Below are positions 42,381 through 54,150 of a stretch of 64,000 nt of DNA, in pieces. The stretch comes from an uncultured Muribaculaceae bacterium (GTDB taxonomy: Bacteria > Bacteroidota > Bacteroidia > Bacteroidales > Muribaculaceae). The position numbers and the translations under genes were made by a program. Numbering within the stretch: the first letter of the stretch is position 1; each line of letters begins with the position of its first letter. Below the pieces are notes generated by a model. That model did no database searches, had not been told where the DNA came from, and was given only the letters and a program-made list of their open reading frames with translations. The DNA lies in the NCBI GenBank assembly GCA_947628305.1, contig CANQZG010000002.1:1-64000 (forward strand). The letters run 5' to 3'.

Positions 42381-43622
42381 ATGAAAGTTTTACTTATCGA
42401 CGTTTATAATTATTATAGAGGGGGAGCTGAGACCGTCTATTTTAACACTGGTGCTTTGCTTGAGGAGGCAGGGCATGAGGTTGTGTATTTTACGTTGAAA
42501 TGGGATGAAAACATTCCATCGCCCTATTCCGATTATTTCCCGGAATCTAAAGGAACGCGTCGAGGAGTGTTCAGGCAGTTTGTGAATTTGGTGAATTATT
42601 TTTATCATTTTGAGGCAGCGAGAAATCTTGAAAAACTTATTGACATCGAGAAGCCTGATATCGCGCATGTCCATCTGATATGGGGGCAACTGACCTCTTC
42701 AATATTAAGGTCCTTGAAAAAGAAAGGGGTACCTACGGTTTTGACGGCTCATGACTACCGTATTGTATGTCCTGCATACGCTTTCAGAGATGGAAAAGGT
42801 GAAATATGTGAAAAATGTCGTGGAAAACAGTTTTATAATTGCTTCTTTAGAAAATGTTCCAAGGGGAAAGTAATCGAGAGCGGAGTGATGGCTCTGGAGC
42901 AATATTTTCGCAACCTATTTTTCCATCCGGCACGTATGATTGACGGAGTGATTTTCGTAAGCGATTTCTCTAAAAAAAAGCATCTGGAATATATGCCTGA
43001 ATTGAGTCACCTTCCGATTATGACATTGTATAATATGTCACAGATATCGGACAATCGGAAGTCCTTTGATGACGGGCGTTATTTCTTGTATTTCGGTAGA
43101 TTGTCTGCCGAAAAAGGAGTGAGGACATTGGTTGATGCGTTTATAAATGCACCATGCGGACGTTTGAAAATCGCAGGTTCCGGACCGCTTGAAAATGAAC
43201 TAAGAAGCCTTGTCAATGAGTCTAATGCCGATAATATAGAGTTTTTAGGATTCAAACGAGGCGCCGATTTGAACTCGCTGATTGAAAATGCAGCATTTAT
43301 TATCGTGCCTTCTGAATGTTATGAAAATAATCCAATGGCGATTGTCGAGGGAAATGGCTTGGGCGTTCCTGTTATTGGTTCCCGCATTGGAGGTATTCCT
43401 GAAATAATAGAAGAAGGCAAGACGGGTTTTATGTTCGAACCCGGGGATTCAAAGAGCCTTGTGGCTGTTGTGGAAAAAGTTGTCGCCCTTACCGATGAAG
43501 GTATTCTTAAAATGGGTTGTGAAGCACAACGGTTCGCAAGAGAACATTTTGGCATCGAACAATATCGAAAACGGCTTATGGGGTTCTATAATGAGGTGAT
43601 TGAGTCCAATATTAGGGAATGA
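42381..43622 (+). CDS. Family 4 glycosyltransferase
   Basis: 413 residues from MKVLLIDVYNYYRGGAETVYF; a GTG at 42330 and ATG at 42345 extend the frame into sequence unlike GT4 openings. GRLSAEKGVRTLVDAF and AGSGPLENELR mark the second GT-B domain, and the EX7E segment is SECYENNPMAIVEGNGLGVP. A cysteine cluster at about 146-170 (CEKCRGKQFYNCFFRKC) resembles the zinc-like knot of some LPS and capsule glycosyltransferases. Overlaps the next gene by four bases. Confidence 0.87.
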   Translation: MKVLLIDVYNYYRGGAETVYFNTGALLEEAGHEVVYFTLKWDENIPSPYSDYFPESKGTRRGVFRQFVNLVNYFYHFEAARNLEKLIDIEKPDIAHVHLIWGQLTSSILRSLKKKGVPTVLTAHDYRIVCPAYAFRDGKGEICEKCRGKQFYNCFFRKCSKGKVIESGVMALEQYFRNLFFHPARMIDGVIFVSDFSKKKHLEYMPELSHLPIMTLYNMSQISDNRKSFDDGRYFLYFGRLSAEKGVRTLVDAFINAPCGRLKIAGSGPLENELRSLVNESNADNIEFLGFKRGADLNSLIENAAFIIVPSECYENNPMAIVEGNGLGVPVIGSRIGGIPEIIEEGKTGFMFEPGDSKSLVAVVEKVVALTDEGILKMGCEAQRFAREHFGIEQYRKRLMGFYNEVIESNIRE

Positions 43623-44716
43623 AACGGTTGGCAATTATAGGGATAAGGGGTTTCCCTGGGGTACAGGGAGGGGTTGAGCGTCATTGCGAGATTCTTGTCC
43701 CGATGTTGGCGCGTCGTTTTGAGTGCCGGGTATATCGCCGTCTTTCATATCTTTCTAAGAATGAATCAATGTCAGATATGCCGAATGTTAGTTTTGTCGA
43801 TTTACCATCGACTCGTTATAAAGGGATAGAGGCTTTCTGCCATACGTTATTCTGTTGTCTGCATCTTATGGTGCATCGTGTGGACATGGTGAATATCCAT
43901 AATTTAGGCCCGGGGATATTCGCCCCGTTGTTGCGTATGTGTGGTATGAAGGTGGTGCTCACATATCATAGTGTTAATTATGAACATGACAAATGGGGGA
44001 GATTCTCCAAGATGTTTCTTCGTTTTAGCGAGAAAGTGGCTCTAAGGTTTTCTAACCGGGTTATATTTGTCAACCGTTTTCAGATGAATAGATTTGGGAG
44101 TCGAGTGAAAGCCAAATCGGTATATATTCCGAATGGGATTGAACCGAGAACATCTGATTCCCGTGGAAATGTAAATATTCTTGAAAATAGAGGGATACAT
44201 TCAGGACAATATGTGCTTGGCGTTGGACGAATCACTCCCGAGAAGGGATTTGACAATTTTATAAAAGCGGCTAATGAAGTGCCGGAAATCGAGCAGGTTG
44301 TCATTGCAGGAACGTGTGACCATGATACAGGCTACCTTGATTATTTAAGGACGCTTGATGCCGGTGGAAAGGTCGTTTTTGCCGGATATGCTACCGGGGA
44401 GTATCTTCAGAGTCTTTATCGTAATGCGAGGCTGTTTGCGTTAACGTCATTAAACGAAGGGTTTCCTATGGTTATGTTGGAGGCAATGTCCTTTGGCCTT
44501 CCTATGGCTGTCAGTGATATTCCGGCAACAAGGCTGGTCACTCTTGATGAGGAGTGCTATATGCCAGTCAATGATGTGACGGCCATATCGGCGAAATTGG
44601 GTGAATTATATAATCGTGGAATACAACGGGTGAAATATGACCTTTCTGGTTATGCCTGGGAGGTGATTGCATCAAAAACCGTTGACGTGTATGATTCATT
44701 GTGGCATAGCGCTTGA
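43619..44716 (+). CDS. Family 4 glycosyltransferase with DUF1972-type N terminus
   Basis: 365 residues. N-terminal RLAIIGIRGFPGVQGGVERHCEILVPML is the DUF1972 signature of rhamnosyl- and galactosyltransferases. The second domain has VLGVGRITPEKGFDNFIKAA and TSLNEGFPMVMLEAMSFGLP with the EX7E pair. It is the last gene of the plus-strand glycosyltransferase set; the following 173 bp hold a promoter for the next gene. Confidence 0.87.
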   Translation: MKRLAIIGIRGFPGVQGGVERHCEILVPMLARRFECRVYRRLSYLSKNESMSDMPNVSFVDLPSTRYKGIEAFCHTLFCCLHLMVHRVDMVNIHNLGPGIFAPLLRMCGMKVVLTYHSVNYEHDKWGRFSKMFLRFSEKVALRFSNRVIFVNRFQMNRFGSRVKAKSVYIPNGIEPRTSDSRGNVNILENRGIHSGQYVLGVGRITPEKGFDNFIKAANEVPEIEQVVIAGTCDHDTGYLDYLRTLDAGGKVVFAGYATGEYLQSLYRNARLFALTSLNEGFPMVMLEAMSFGLPMAVSDIPATRLVTLDEECYMPVNDVTAISAKLGELYNRGIQRVKYDLSGYAWEVIASKTVDVYDSLWHSA

Positions 44717-44785
44717 TGTTTTCATGAAATTTCGCTGTCTTTGATTCCCTTGAAGATACTTCCCATCTGCAAGGCTAAAATAAAT

Positions 44786-44817
44786 TTTGCTTTGCTCTCG
44801 ACTTATCCGTATCTTTG
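44786..44817 (+). promoter_or_regulatory. Promoter of the queuosine-precursor transporter gene
   Basis: TTTG at 44786-44789, a 20-bp spacer and TATCTTTG at 44810-44817: a textbook Bacteroidetes promoter. Transcription would start near 44824 and leave a leader of about 65 bases before the ATG at 44890. Confidence 0.75.
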
Positions 44818-44889
44818 TGGCGTGAAACAACCGAGTGCTTGAGGGTGGCTGTGAGCGGTCGTCCGTACCTCGTTAAAAACAAGGCTTTT

Positions 44890-45543
44890 ATGAGTAAAAA
44901 CAGTTTTTCGCTGACATTCCTGGTGCTGGCTGTGGTTTTCTGTGTATGCCTGATTGTCAGTAATCTTATGGAAATCAAGACGGTCGCGTTAGGGCCGTTG
45001 ACAATCACGGCGGGTGTCGTCGTGTTCCCGTTGTCCTACATTATCAATGACTGTATTGTCGAGATTTATGGCTTTGCCAAGGCTCGGCTGGTGATATGGC
45101 TTGGCTTTGCGATGAACATGCTTGTGTCGTTGTTGCTCCAGGTGGGGTTGTTGCTTCCCGGTGCGGAGTCATGGGCGGGGCAGGATGCGATGCAGTTTGT
45201 GTTCGGGGCGGTTCCGAGGATTTTTGTCGCCAGTTTTGTCGCGTTCCTGTGTGGCTCGATGGTGAACGCCTACGTCATGGAGCGAATGAAGGTCTCGTCG
45301 GGAGGACGCAATTTCTCTTTGCGTGCCATTGTGTCGACTCTGTGGGGCGAGGGGGTGGATTCACTGCTGTTCTTCCCGATTGCGTTCGCCGGTGTGCTCG
45401 GTTGGCGTGAGATAGTCACGCTTATTGTCACCCAGGCTTTGTTGAAAACCTTATACGAAATCATTGTGCTGCCGTTGACCCGTGTGGTGGTGAGGCGTCT
45501 TCGCTCAATCGAGGCGACGGGGGCGTTTGAAGAAGCTGTTTAA
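44890..45543 (+). CDS. Queuosine-precursor transporter, YhhQ/VUT family
   Basis: 217 residues from MSKNSFSLTFLVLAVVFCVCLIVSN; the in-frame ATG at 44815 lies inside the promoter -7 element. Six hydrophobic helices; the family core VALGPLTITAGVVVFPLSYIINDCIVEIYGFAKAR and LRAIVSTLWGEGVDSLLFFPIAF are visible. It takes up preQ0/preQ1-type bases for tRNA modification, in line with queA at 54-55 kb. The last three codons and the stop (GAAGCTGTTTAA) are supplied by the MITE-like element that begins at 45532, so the native C terminus has been displaced. Confidence 0.88.
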   Translation: MSKNSFSLTFLVLAVVFCVCLIVSNLMEIKTVALGPLTITAGVVVFPLSYIINDCIVEIYGFAKARLVIWLGFAMNMLVSLLLQVGLLLPGAESWAGQDAMQFVFGAVPRIFVASFVAFLCGSMVNAYVMERMKVSSGGRNFSLRAIVSTLWGEGVDSLLFFPIAFAGVLGWREIVTLIVTQALLKTLYEIIVLPLTRVVVRRLRSIEATGAFEEAV

Positions 45544-45860
45544 AAATATCTGTTAAATATAGGCGGGTGGTTTTTAGGTAATTATGATTTAAGTCGCGGG
45601 AGCATAGCGAGCTATGAGACCAAGACGCGAATCAAAATTAACAAAAAGCAGCCGGACAGTATTTAAAAGGCATTGCAAACAGCGGTTAAACATTAAGTTA
45701 TTTAACAAAGCTGCATGAATCAAGTTACCCGAAGTCTCGCGTCTTTAAGCGTCTTTGCCCCTTTGGCGCAGTCATGTAGCTCGCTACGCTCCTTTGCCCG
45801 CATGGACAAAGCCATCTTAAATCCGCGACCTCTATTTAACATAGATTTTTAAACAGCTTC
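45532..45860. mobile_element. MITE-like element 2 (329 bp)
   Basis: Inverted ends GAAGCTGTTTAAAAATATC... and its mirror near 45840-45860 agree over about 28 bp with two mismatches. The left flank is GAA, the right TAA. The internal sequence has hairpins (CATAGC-GA-GCTATG near 45604, GTAGC-TC-GCTAC near 45776) and GCGTCTTT...GCAGTCA blocks shared with element 1. It begins inside the preceding coding sequence and ends 5 bp before the next start codon. No reading frame of note. Confidence 0.8.
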
Positions 45861-45865
45861 TAAGT

Positions 45866-46609
45866 ATGAAAAGACGGGATATGGAATGTGCGTTTGACCC
45901 GAGACCTGAGGTCGTGTGGCTCGACCTTGACGATACGTTGATTGATTTTCACGGCAATTCCCGCAAGGCGTTGGCTATGACGTGGGAGGAGTATGGCTTT
46001 GAGCAGCTGTTCCCTGATGTTGAAGCATGGATTGATGTCTACGAACGTTACAATAAGGCATTGTGGGAGCAATATAACCGCGCTGAAATCACAAAGGATT
46101 TCCTTCGCGCCGAGCGTTTCCGCCGCCCGCTTGTGGAGGGGGGTATGGACGAAGACGAGGCATTGAACCTGTGCGGGACTCTTGACTCATATTATCTTGA
46201 CCGTCTTGCCGAGCAGAAAGGTCTGGTTGACGGTGCGGTGGAATTGTTGTCGCATTTGAGGGCGCGGGGATATAAAATAGGTGTCCTCAGCAATGGCTTC
46301 AAGCAGGTTCAGCACCGTAAAATAGAATCGGCCGGCCTCTCGAGCCTGATTGATGTTGTCGTGCTTAGCGATGACATAGGGGTGAATAAACCTGACGTGC
46401 GTCTTTATCGCCATGCGATGGAGCGCACAGGATATCTCGAGCCGTCACTCCACGTGATGATTGGCGACAATCCCGACACCGATATCGCCGGTGCGGTTGC
46501 CGCTGGGTGGGGTGCGGTGTTTTTCGACCCCAAGGCGTCATGCCGTATCGGTGGAGTTGCCGGAGGTTTCGTTGTGAACGCTCTCGGCGCATGCCGGGAG
46601 ATTTTATAA
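45866..46609 (+). CDS. HAD-family hydrolase, YjjG-type nucleotidase
   Basis: 247 residues. HAD motifs: I WLDLDDTLIDF (nucleophile D and acid D), II GVLSNG, III GVNKPD and IV MIGDNPDTDIAGA. The helical cap is at about 30-105. The closest match is YjjG, a house-cleaning phosphatase for non-canonical pyrimidine nucleotides. It starts 5 bp after the MITE-like element. A second ATG at 45881 (MECAFDP) is possible. Before insertion the gap to the transporter gene may have been only a few bases. Confidence 0.85.
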   Translation: MKRRDMECAFDPRPEVVWLDLDDTLIDFHGNSRKALAMTWEEYGFEQLFPDVEAWIDVYERYNKALWEQYNRAEITKDFLRAERFRRPLVEGGMDEDEALNLCGTLDSYYLDRLAEQKGLVDGAVELLSHLRARGYKIGVLSNGFKQVQHRKIESAGLSSLIDVVVLSDDIGVNKPDVRLYRHAMERTGYLEPSLHVMIGDNPDTDIAGAVAAGWGAVFFDPKASCRIGGVAGGFVVNALGACREIL

Positions 46610-46775
46610 AATGGTGCAATAGTGAGAATTATTTAAAAAAAGGAAGATTGATTGCATCTAATTGAAAAAAAAGTGCGATATTTGCACTTGCAAAATTCGG
46701 AGCGCGTCGGTGCTCCTATAAATGTCTGCATATCAATAAAATTAAAATATAATCAACAATAAATCATTTTTAACA

Positions 46776-47048
46776 ATGACTAAAGCTGAAATTGTAAACG
46801 AGATTTCAAAGTCCACAGGCCTTGAAAAAGCCAACGTTCTCGAGACATTGGAAAAATTCATGGAAATCGTCAAGGATTCTCTTGCCAAGGGCGAGAATGT
46901 CTATCTCCGTGGGTTCGGTAGCTTCATCGTGAAGACACGTTCGGAAAAAACAGCCCGCAATATCTCCAAGAACACCACAATCATTATCCCCGAACACAAG
47001 ATTCCCGCTTTCAAGCCGGCGAAGGTGTTCATGGAGGACGTGCGCTGA
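46776..47048 (+). CDS. HU-family DNA-binding protein
   Basis: 90 residues, the family length. MTKAEIVNEISKSTGLEKANVLETLEKFMEIVKDSL forms the helical dimer half; GENVYLRGFGSFIVKTRSEKTARNISKNT is the hallmark arm, ending in the IPAFKPAK motif. Proline in the arm tip (IIPEHKIPAFKP) intercalates in DNA. It bends and compacts DNA. The leader at 46610-46775 is A/T-rich; no firm promoter box was found. It is followed by the basic small protein and RNase G, an order common in Bacteroidetes. Confidence 0.92.
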   Translation: MTKAEIVNEISKSTGLEKANVLETLEKFMEIVKDSLAKGENVYLRGFGSFIVKTRSEKTARNISKNTTIIIPEHKIPAFKPAKVFMEDVR

Positions 47049-47127
47049 TTAAGGAATCGGCAGCGACCCGGTCTCTCTTAGGACAAAATCATTACATTAT
47101 ATATTAACCCCTTAAAAGCATAGAAAA

Positions 47128-47217
47128 ATGCCCAGCGGAAAGAAAAGAAAAGGCCACAAGATGGCTACTCACAAACGCAAAAAACGTCTGAGAAAGAATC
47201 GTCATAAGAAGAAATAA
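47128..47217 (+). CDS. 29-residue AURKAIP1/COX24-like basic protein (bS22-like)
   Basis: The frame MPSGKKRKGHKMATHKRKKR... ends in RHKKK; 29 residues, of which more than half are K, R or H. It is a Bacteroidetes family related to the mitochondrial ribosomal protein AURKAIP1/mS38 domain, likely a small ribosomal subunit component (bS22 type). Too short for automatic reading-frame lists. It sits 79 bp after HU and is separated from RNase G by a terminator-like hairpin. Confidence 0.8.
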   Translation: MPSGKKRKGHKMATHKRKKRLRKNRHKKK

Positions 47218-47252
47218 ATTTTTCACGGACAACAATTGATTAAGCTACAGCG

Positions 47253-47309
47253 AAGAACAGACTTCTGACGTAGGCCGGAATCGGGTCACTCGCGTCGCGG
47301 TCTGTTCTT
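47253..47309 (+). terminator. Terminator-like long-stem hairpin between the small protein and rng
   Basis: AAGAACAGAC (47253-47262) pairs with GTCTGTTCTT (47300-47309), followed by TGTTTTAATTT. The 37-base loop is unusually long for a terminator. It lies 26 bp before the RNase G start and so could also attenuate or protect that mRNA, fitting the autoregulation of RNase E/G known elsewhere. Confidence 0.55.
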
Positions 47310-47334
47310 TGTTTTAATTTCTATTACCAAGCTC

Positions 47335-48957
47335 ATGAGAAGCGAACTAATAGTGGATGTACAACCCGGTGAGGTGTCAATCGCCTTGCTCGAGGATTCG
47401 CGCCTCGTCTCTTTGCAGAAGGAGGCACGGAACATCTCCTACGCCGTGGGCGACATCTACAAGGCAAAGGTGAAGAAACTGATGCCTGGATTGAATGCCG
47501 CCTTTGTGAACGTAGGTTACGAAAAGGACGCTTTCCTCCATTACTTGGACCTTGGCTCACAATTCTCCTCCTACTCACAGTTCCTGAAATCGGCTCTTGA
47601 GGACACAAAGCATCTGCCTGCCGTCTCCAAGATAAAACGCCAACCCGACATCGACAAGCACGGCACCATAGTCGATGTGTTGACCCCTGGACAGGAACTC
47701 ATGGTGCAGATTGTCAAAGAACCCATATCATCCAAAGGGCCGCGCCTGACGACTGAAATAACATTCACCGGGCGTTACCTTGTCCTGATTCCATTCGGTG
47801 ACAAAATCTCGATTTCCCAGAAAATAAAGACAACCGAGGAAAAGCTGCGTCTCCGTCAGCTCATAGAGAGCATCCGCCCCAAGAACTTCGGTGTCATCGT
47901 GCGTACATCGGCCGAGGGAAAGAGGGTCGCCGAACTTAACAATGAATTAAAGACCCTCCTGAAATGCTGGGAGGACGCCGTCGCTAAATTCCAGAAAGTC
48001 ACGGCCCCGTCTCTTATCTTCGAGGAGGAGAGCCGTATTGTGGGTGTCCTGCGTGATATATTCAGTCCATCGTTTGAGAATATATACATAAACGACCCCG
48101 AAATCTACGGTCAGATTCTGAACTACGTCAACCTGATTGCCCCCGAGCGCAAAGAGATTGTGAAACTCTACACAAACGAGGTGCCAATCTTTGACCATTT
48201 CAACATAACCAAGCAGATTAAATCATCTTTTGGCAAGACCGTGTCATTCAAGAGCGGTGCCTACATCATCATTGAGCACACCGAGGCGTTGCACGTGATT
48301 GACGTGAATTCAGGCAACCGTTCAAAGGCGGCCAATGACCAGGAGAGCAACGCCCTTGAGGTGAACATGCGTGCCGCCGATGAAATCGCACGTCAGTTGC
48401 GTCTGCGTGACATGGGCGGTATCATTGTCATCGACTTTATCGACATGAACAAGGCCGAGCATCGCCAGCGTCTGTATGAGCACATGCGCGAGGTCATGGC
48501 CAACGACCGCGCCCGTCACAATATATTGCCTTTGAGCAAGTTTGGCCTGATGCAAATCACGCGTCAGCGTGTGCGCCCCGCGCTTGACATTGTCACGGCC
48601 GAGACCTGTCCCTCATGCTATGGCAAAGGGGAGGTACAGCCGTCACTGTTGTTCACCGATACCCTTAAAGAGAAAATTGACTACCTTGTCAACAATCTCG
48701 GCGTGACACGGTTTGTGATGTATGTGCATCCTTTCGTTGATGCCTATCTGAAAAAAGGCATAATCTCGCTCTACCGCAAATGGCGTATGGAGACAGGACG
48801 TAAATTCAAGATTATGCCGGACCAGTCGCTCGCCTATCTGCAATACCGGGTTCTCGATGAGAACCGCAATGAAATCGACCTCAAGGAGGAAAAGGACATC
48901 AGTTCTTCTGCGACTAAAAGCAAGAACAAAGCCAAGAACCGAAGCAAGGAGGAATAG
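47335..48957 (+). CDS. rng: Ribonuclease G/E family endoribonuclease
   Basis: 540 residues. An S1-like domain near the N terminus (VGDIYKAKVKKLMPGLNAAFVNVGYEKDAFLHYLDL) is followed by an RNase H-like region. The two metal-binding aspartates lie in LHVIDVNSG and GGIIVIDFIDM. The zinc-link motif CPSCYGKGEV follows (about 423-432), then a small dimer domain. It matures rRNA and cleaves mRNA; no RNase E scaffold tail is present. Confidence 0.93.
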   Translation: MRSELIVDVQPGEVSIALLEDSRLVSLQKEARNISYAVGDIYKAKVKKLMPGLNAAFVNVGYEKDAFLHYLDLGSQFSSYSQFLKSALEDTKHLPAVSKIKRQPDIDKHGTIVDVLTPGQELMVQIVKEPISSKGPRLTTEITFTGRYLVLIPFGDKISISQKIKTTEEKLRLRQLIESIRPKNFGVIVRTSAEGKRVAELNNELKTLLKCWEDAVAKFQKVTAPSLIFEEESRIVGVLRDIFSPSFENIYINDPEIYGQILNYVNLIAPERKEIVKLYTNEVPIFDHFNITKQIKSSFGKTVSFKSGAYIIIEHTEALHVIDVNSGNRSKAANDQESNALEVNMRAADEIARQLRLRDMGGIIVIDFIDMNKAEHRQRLYEHMREVMANDRARHNILPLSKFGLMQITRQRVRPALDIVTAETCPSCYGKGEVQPSLLFTDTLKEKIDYLVNNLGVTRFVMYVHPFVDAYLKKGIISLYRKWRMETGRKFKIMPDQSLAYLQYRVLDENRNEIDLKEEKDISSSATKSKNKAKNRSKEE

Positions 48958-48988
48958 TGCGTCAGCCTGTTCTAATTCCTGACATTAT

Positions 48989-49021
48989 ACATCAGGCATT
49001 CCATTGCGGGATGTTTGATGT
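48989..49021 (+). terminator. Weak hairpin after rng
   Basis: ACATCA (48989-48994) with TGATGT (49016-49021), plus inner pairing of CATTCC with GGGATG. There is no T run after it, so termination is doubtful. Confidence 0.3.
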
Positions 49022-49064
49022 TGTTATGTGGTAAGTTTGTATAGTTGAAAAAATGACTGATTGC

Positions 49065-49095
49065 TTGGCGCGTTAAAAAAAAATGTGTAAATTTG
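49065..49095 (+). promoter_or_regulatory. Promoter of rpmH
   Basis: TTGG at 49065-49068, a 19-bp spacer and TAAATTTG at 49088-49095, followed by a 46-base leader to the ATG at 49142. Confidence 0.65.
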
Positions 49096-49141
49096 CACCT
49101 CAAAATGTAGAAAACAATCGAAAAAATAATAACATACGGCA

Positions 49142-49297
49142 ATGAAAAGAACATTTCAACCTTCTAACAGAAAGAGAGTGAACAAGCACGGTTTCCGCGA
49201 ACGCATGTCAACCGCCAATGGACGCAAGGTTCTTGCCCGTCGTCGCGCCAAAGGCCGTCTGCGTCTGACCGTCAGCTCCTCTATCGCAAGCAAGTAA
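49142..49297 (+). CDS. rpmH: Ribosomal protein bL34
   Basis: 51 residues: [20 protein letters not shown]...[16 protein letters not shown] is the universal L34 sequence, with a short C-terminal extension (TVSSSIASK). The basic helix contacts 23S rRNA. Usually next to dnaA and rnpA at the origin in other phyla, but alone here as in many Bacteroidetes. It has its own promoter and terminator. Confidence 0.97.
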   Translation: MKRTFQPSNRKRVNKHGFRERMSTANGRKVLARRRAKGRLRLTVSSSIASK

Positions 49298-49321
49298 TAA
49301 ACGGCTTGTTTCAAAACTATA

Positions 49322-49363
49322 ATGCCGTGATTCCCTTTTCAACAGGGTTTCACGGTATTTTTT
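49322..49363 (+). terminator. Rho-independent terminator of rpmH
   Basis: ATGCCGTGA (49322-49330) pairs with TCACGGTAT (49350-49358), with inner CCC/GGG pairing, then six T at 49358-49363. Confidence 0.9.
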
Positions 49364-49382
49364 GATACTAAGGGTAAAAAGA

Positions 49383-49422
49383 GGAGACCGATGCACAACA
49401 TAGGTGTTGTGCATCGGTCTCC
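49383..49422 (-). terminator. Terminator of the outer-membrane protein gene
   Basis: An 18-bp perfect stem (49383-49400 and 49405-49422, GGAGACCGATGCACAACA arm) with a 4-base loop, followed on the minus strand by CTCTTTTTACC. It lies 24 bp past the gene stop. Confidence 0.9.
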
Positions 49423-49445
49423 TTGTTTGTCGATTATATTACCTG

Positions 49446-50057
49446 TTAGAACAGATAGGCTGCGGTTACAGTCCAGTAATTGTTCTTTGCGTCTATGTCG
49501 GCTGACCCGTTGCCTACGCCGACAGTCTTGAATGCCTTTGTCATGCCGAGGCCATAGCTTGCGCCCACCTGAAGATGGTTCAACAATTGGACTCCGAAAC
49601 CGAAGTTCCACGCGGCATCAAAAGTCTTGTTCTTGACAAATCCGTCAAAGCCGGTCTTGCTGGTCAGGAAGGCCACACTCGGACCTGTCGTTAGATAGGG
49701 AGTGATGATTTTACCCACTACAGGGAGGCCGATTTTGTATTTGAGATTGAGGGGAATCTCGATATAATCTCTCTTGTCCTTGGCAACCTCGTTGTTCTGC
49801 ATGAACTGGGCGTTGCGTCTTACATACATCGCCGAGAGGTCAAATCCCACGCCGATAACGGGGACGGTGAACTCCATCATGAGACCGCCGGTGAAGCCGG
49901 TTTGGTTTTCGGAGTCAAAGGTCGACTTGTCAAAGTGGAGCGAGCTGACATTAAGGCCGATTTTCGGGCCGAAACGGAACTGTGCATTAGCTGTCATTGA
50001 GGTCGCCGAGATGATTGTCAGGGCTAACACTGCAAAAAATACTCTGATTGCTTTCAT
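49446..50057 (-). CDS. Outer-membrane beta-barrel protein (porin-like)
   Basis: 203 residues. Signal peptide MKAIRVFFAVLALTIISATSMTANAQ; then alternating strands (FRFGPKIGLNVSSLHF, GFTGGLMMEFTVPVIGVGFDLSAMYV, YIEIPLNLKYKIGLPV, VQLLNHLQVGASYGLGMTKAF) and a C-terminal TVTAAYLF ending in phenylalanine. This fits the small OMP_b-brl_2 group of Bacteroidetes. Likely an eight-stranded barrel of structural or porin role. Single gene with its own terminator. Confidence 0.8.
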   Translation of the reverse strand: MKAIRVFFAVLALTIISATSMTANAQFRFGPKIGLNVSSLHFDKSTFDSENQTGFTGGLMMEFTVPVIGVGFDLSAMYVRRNAQFMQNNEVAKDKRDYIEIPLNLKYKIGLPVVGKIITPYLTTGPSVAFLTSKTGFDGFVKNKTFDAAWNFGFGVQLLNHLQVGASYGLGMTKAFKTVGVGNGSADIDAKNNYWTVTAAYLF

Positions 50058-50273
50058 AATATAAACAGTTGATGAATAATTGTCACAAAAGTAGAATAAA
50101 ATCGCCTAAACGACAAATCATCCAATGGAATATGAGCACATTGTTTGACTTTCTATGGTTTGTCAGTTGAACCCGCCGAAAAATTGAACTCTGAACATTT
50201 GGTAGAACAAGATATTGTTTGTATTTTTGTATTCCGAGAAAGCGTAACAAGTGACAGGATTTCGGAATGAATT

Positions 50274-54147
<3,874 letters not shown>

Positions 54148-54150
54148 GGG

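Noticed and set aside
44818-44889. Possible preQ1 riboswitch in the leader of the queuosine-precursor transporter (CCTCGTTAAAAACAAGG near 44866)
   Set aside because: The A-rich tail is suggestive, but no 5-bp stem with the short loop of the preQ1-I pseudoknot can be formed; the nearest GAGG partner is about 23 bases away. A covariance-model search (Rfam preQ1-I, II, III) would decide; a hit would overturn this.
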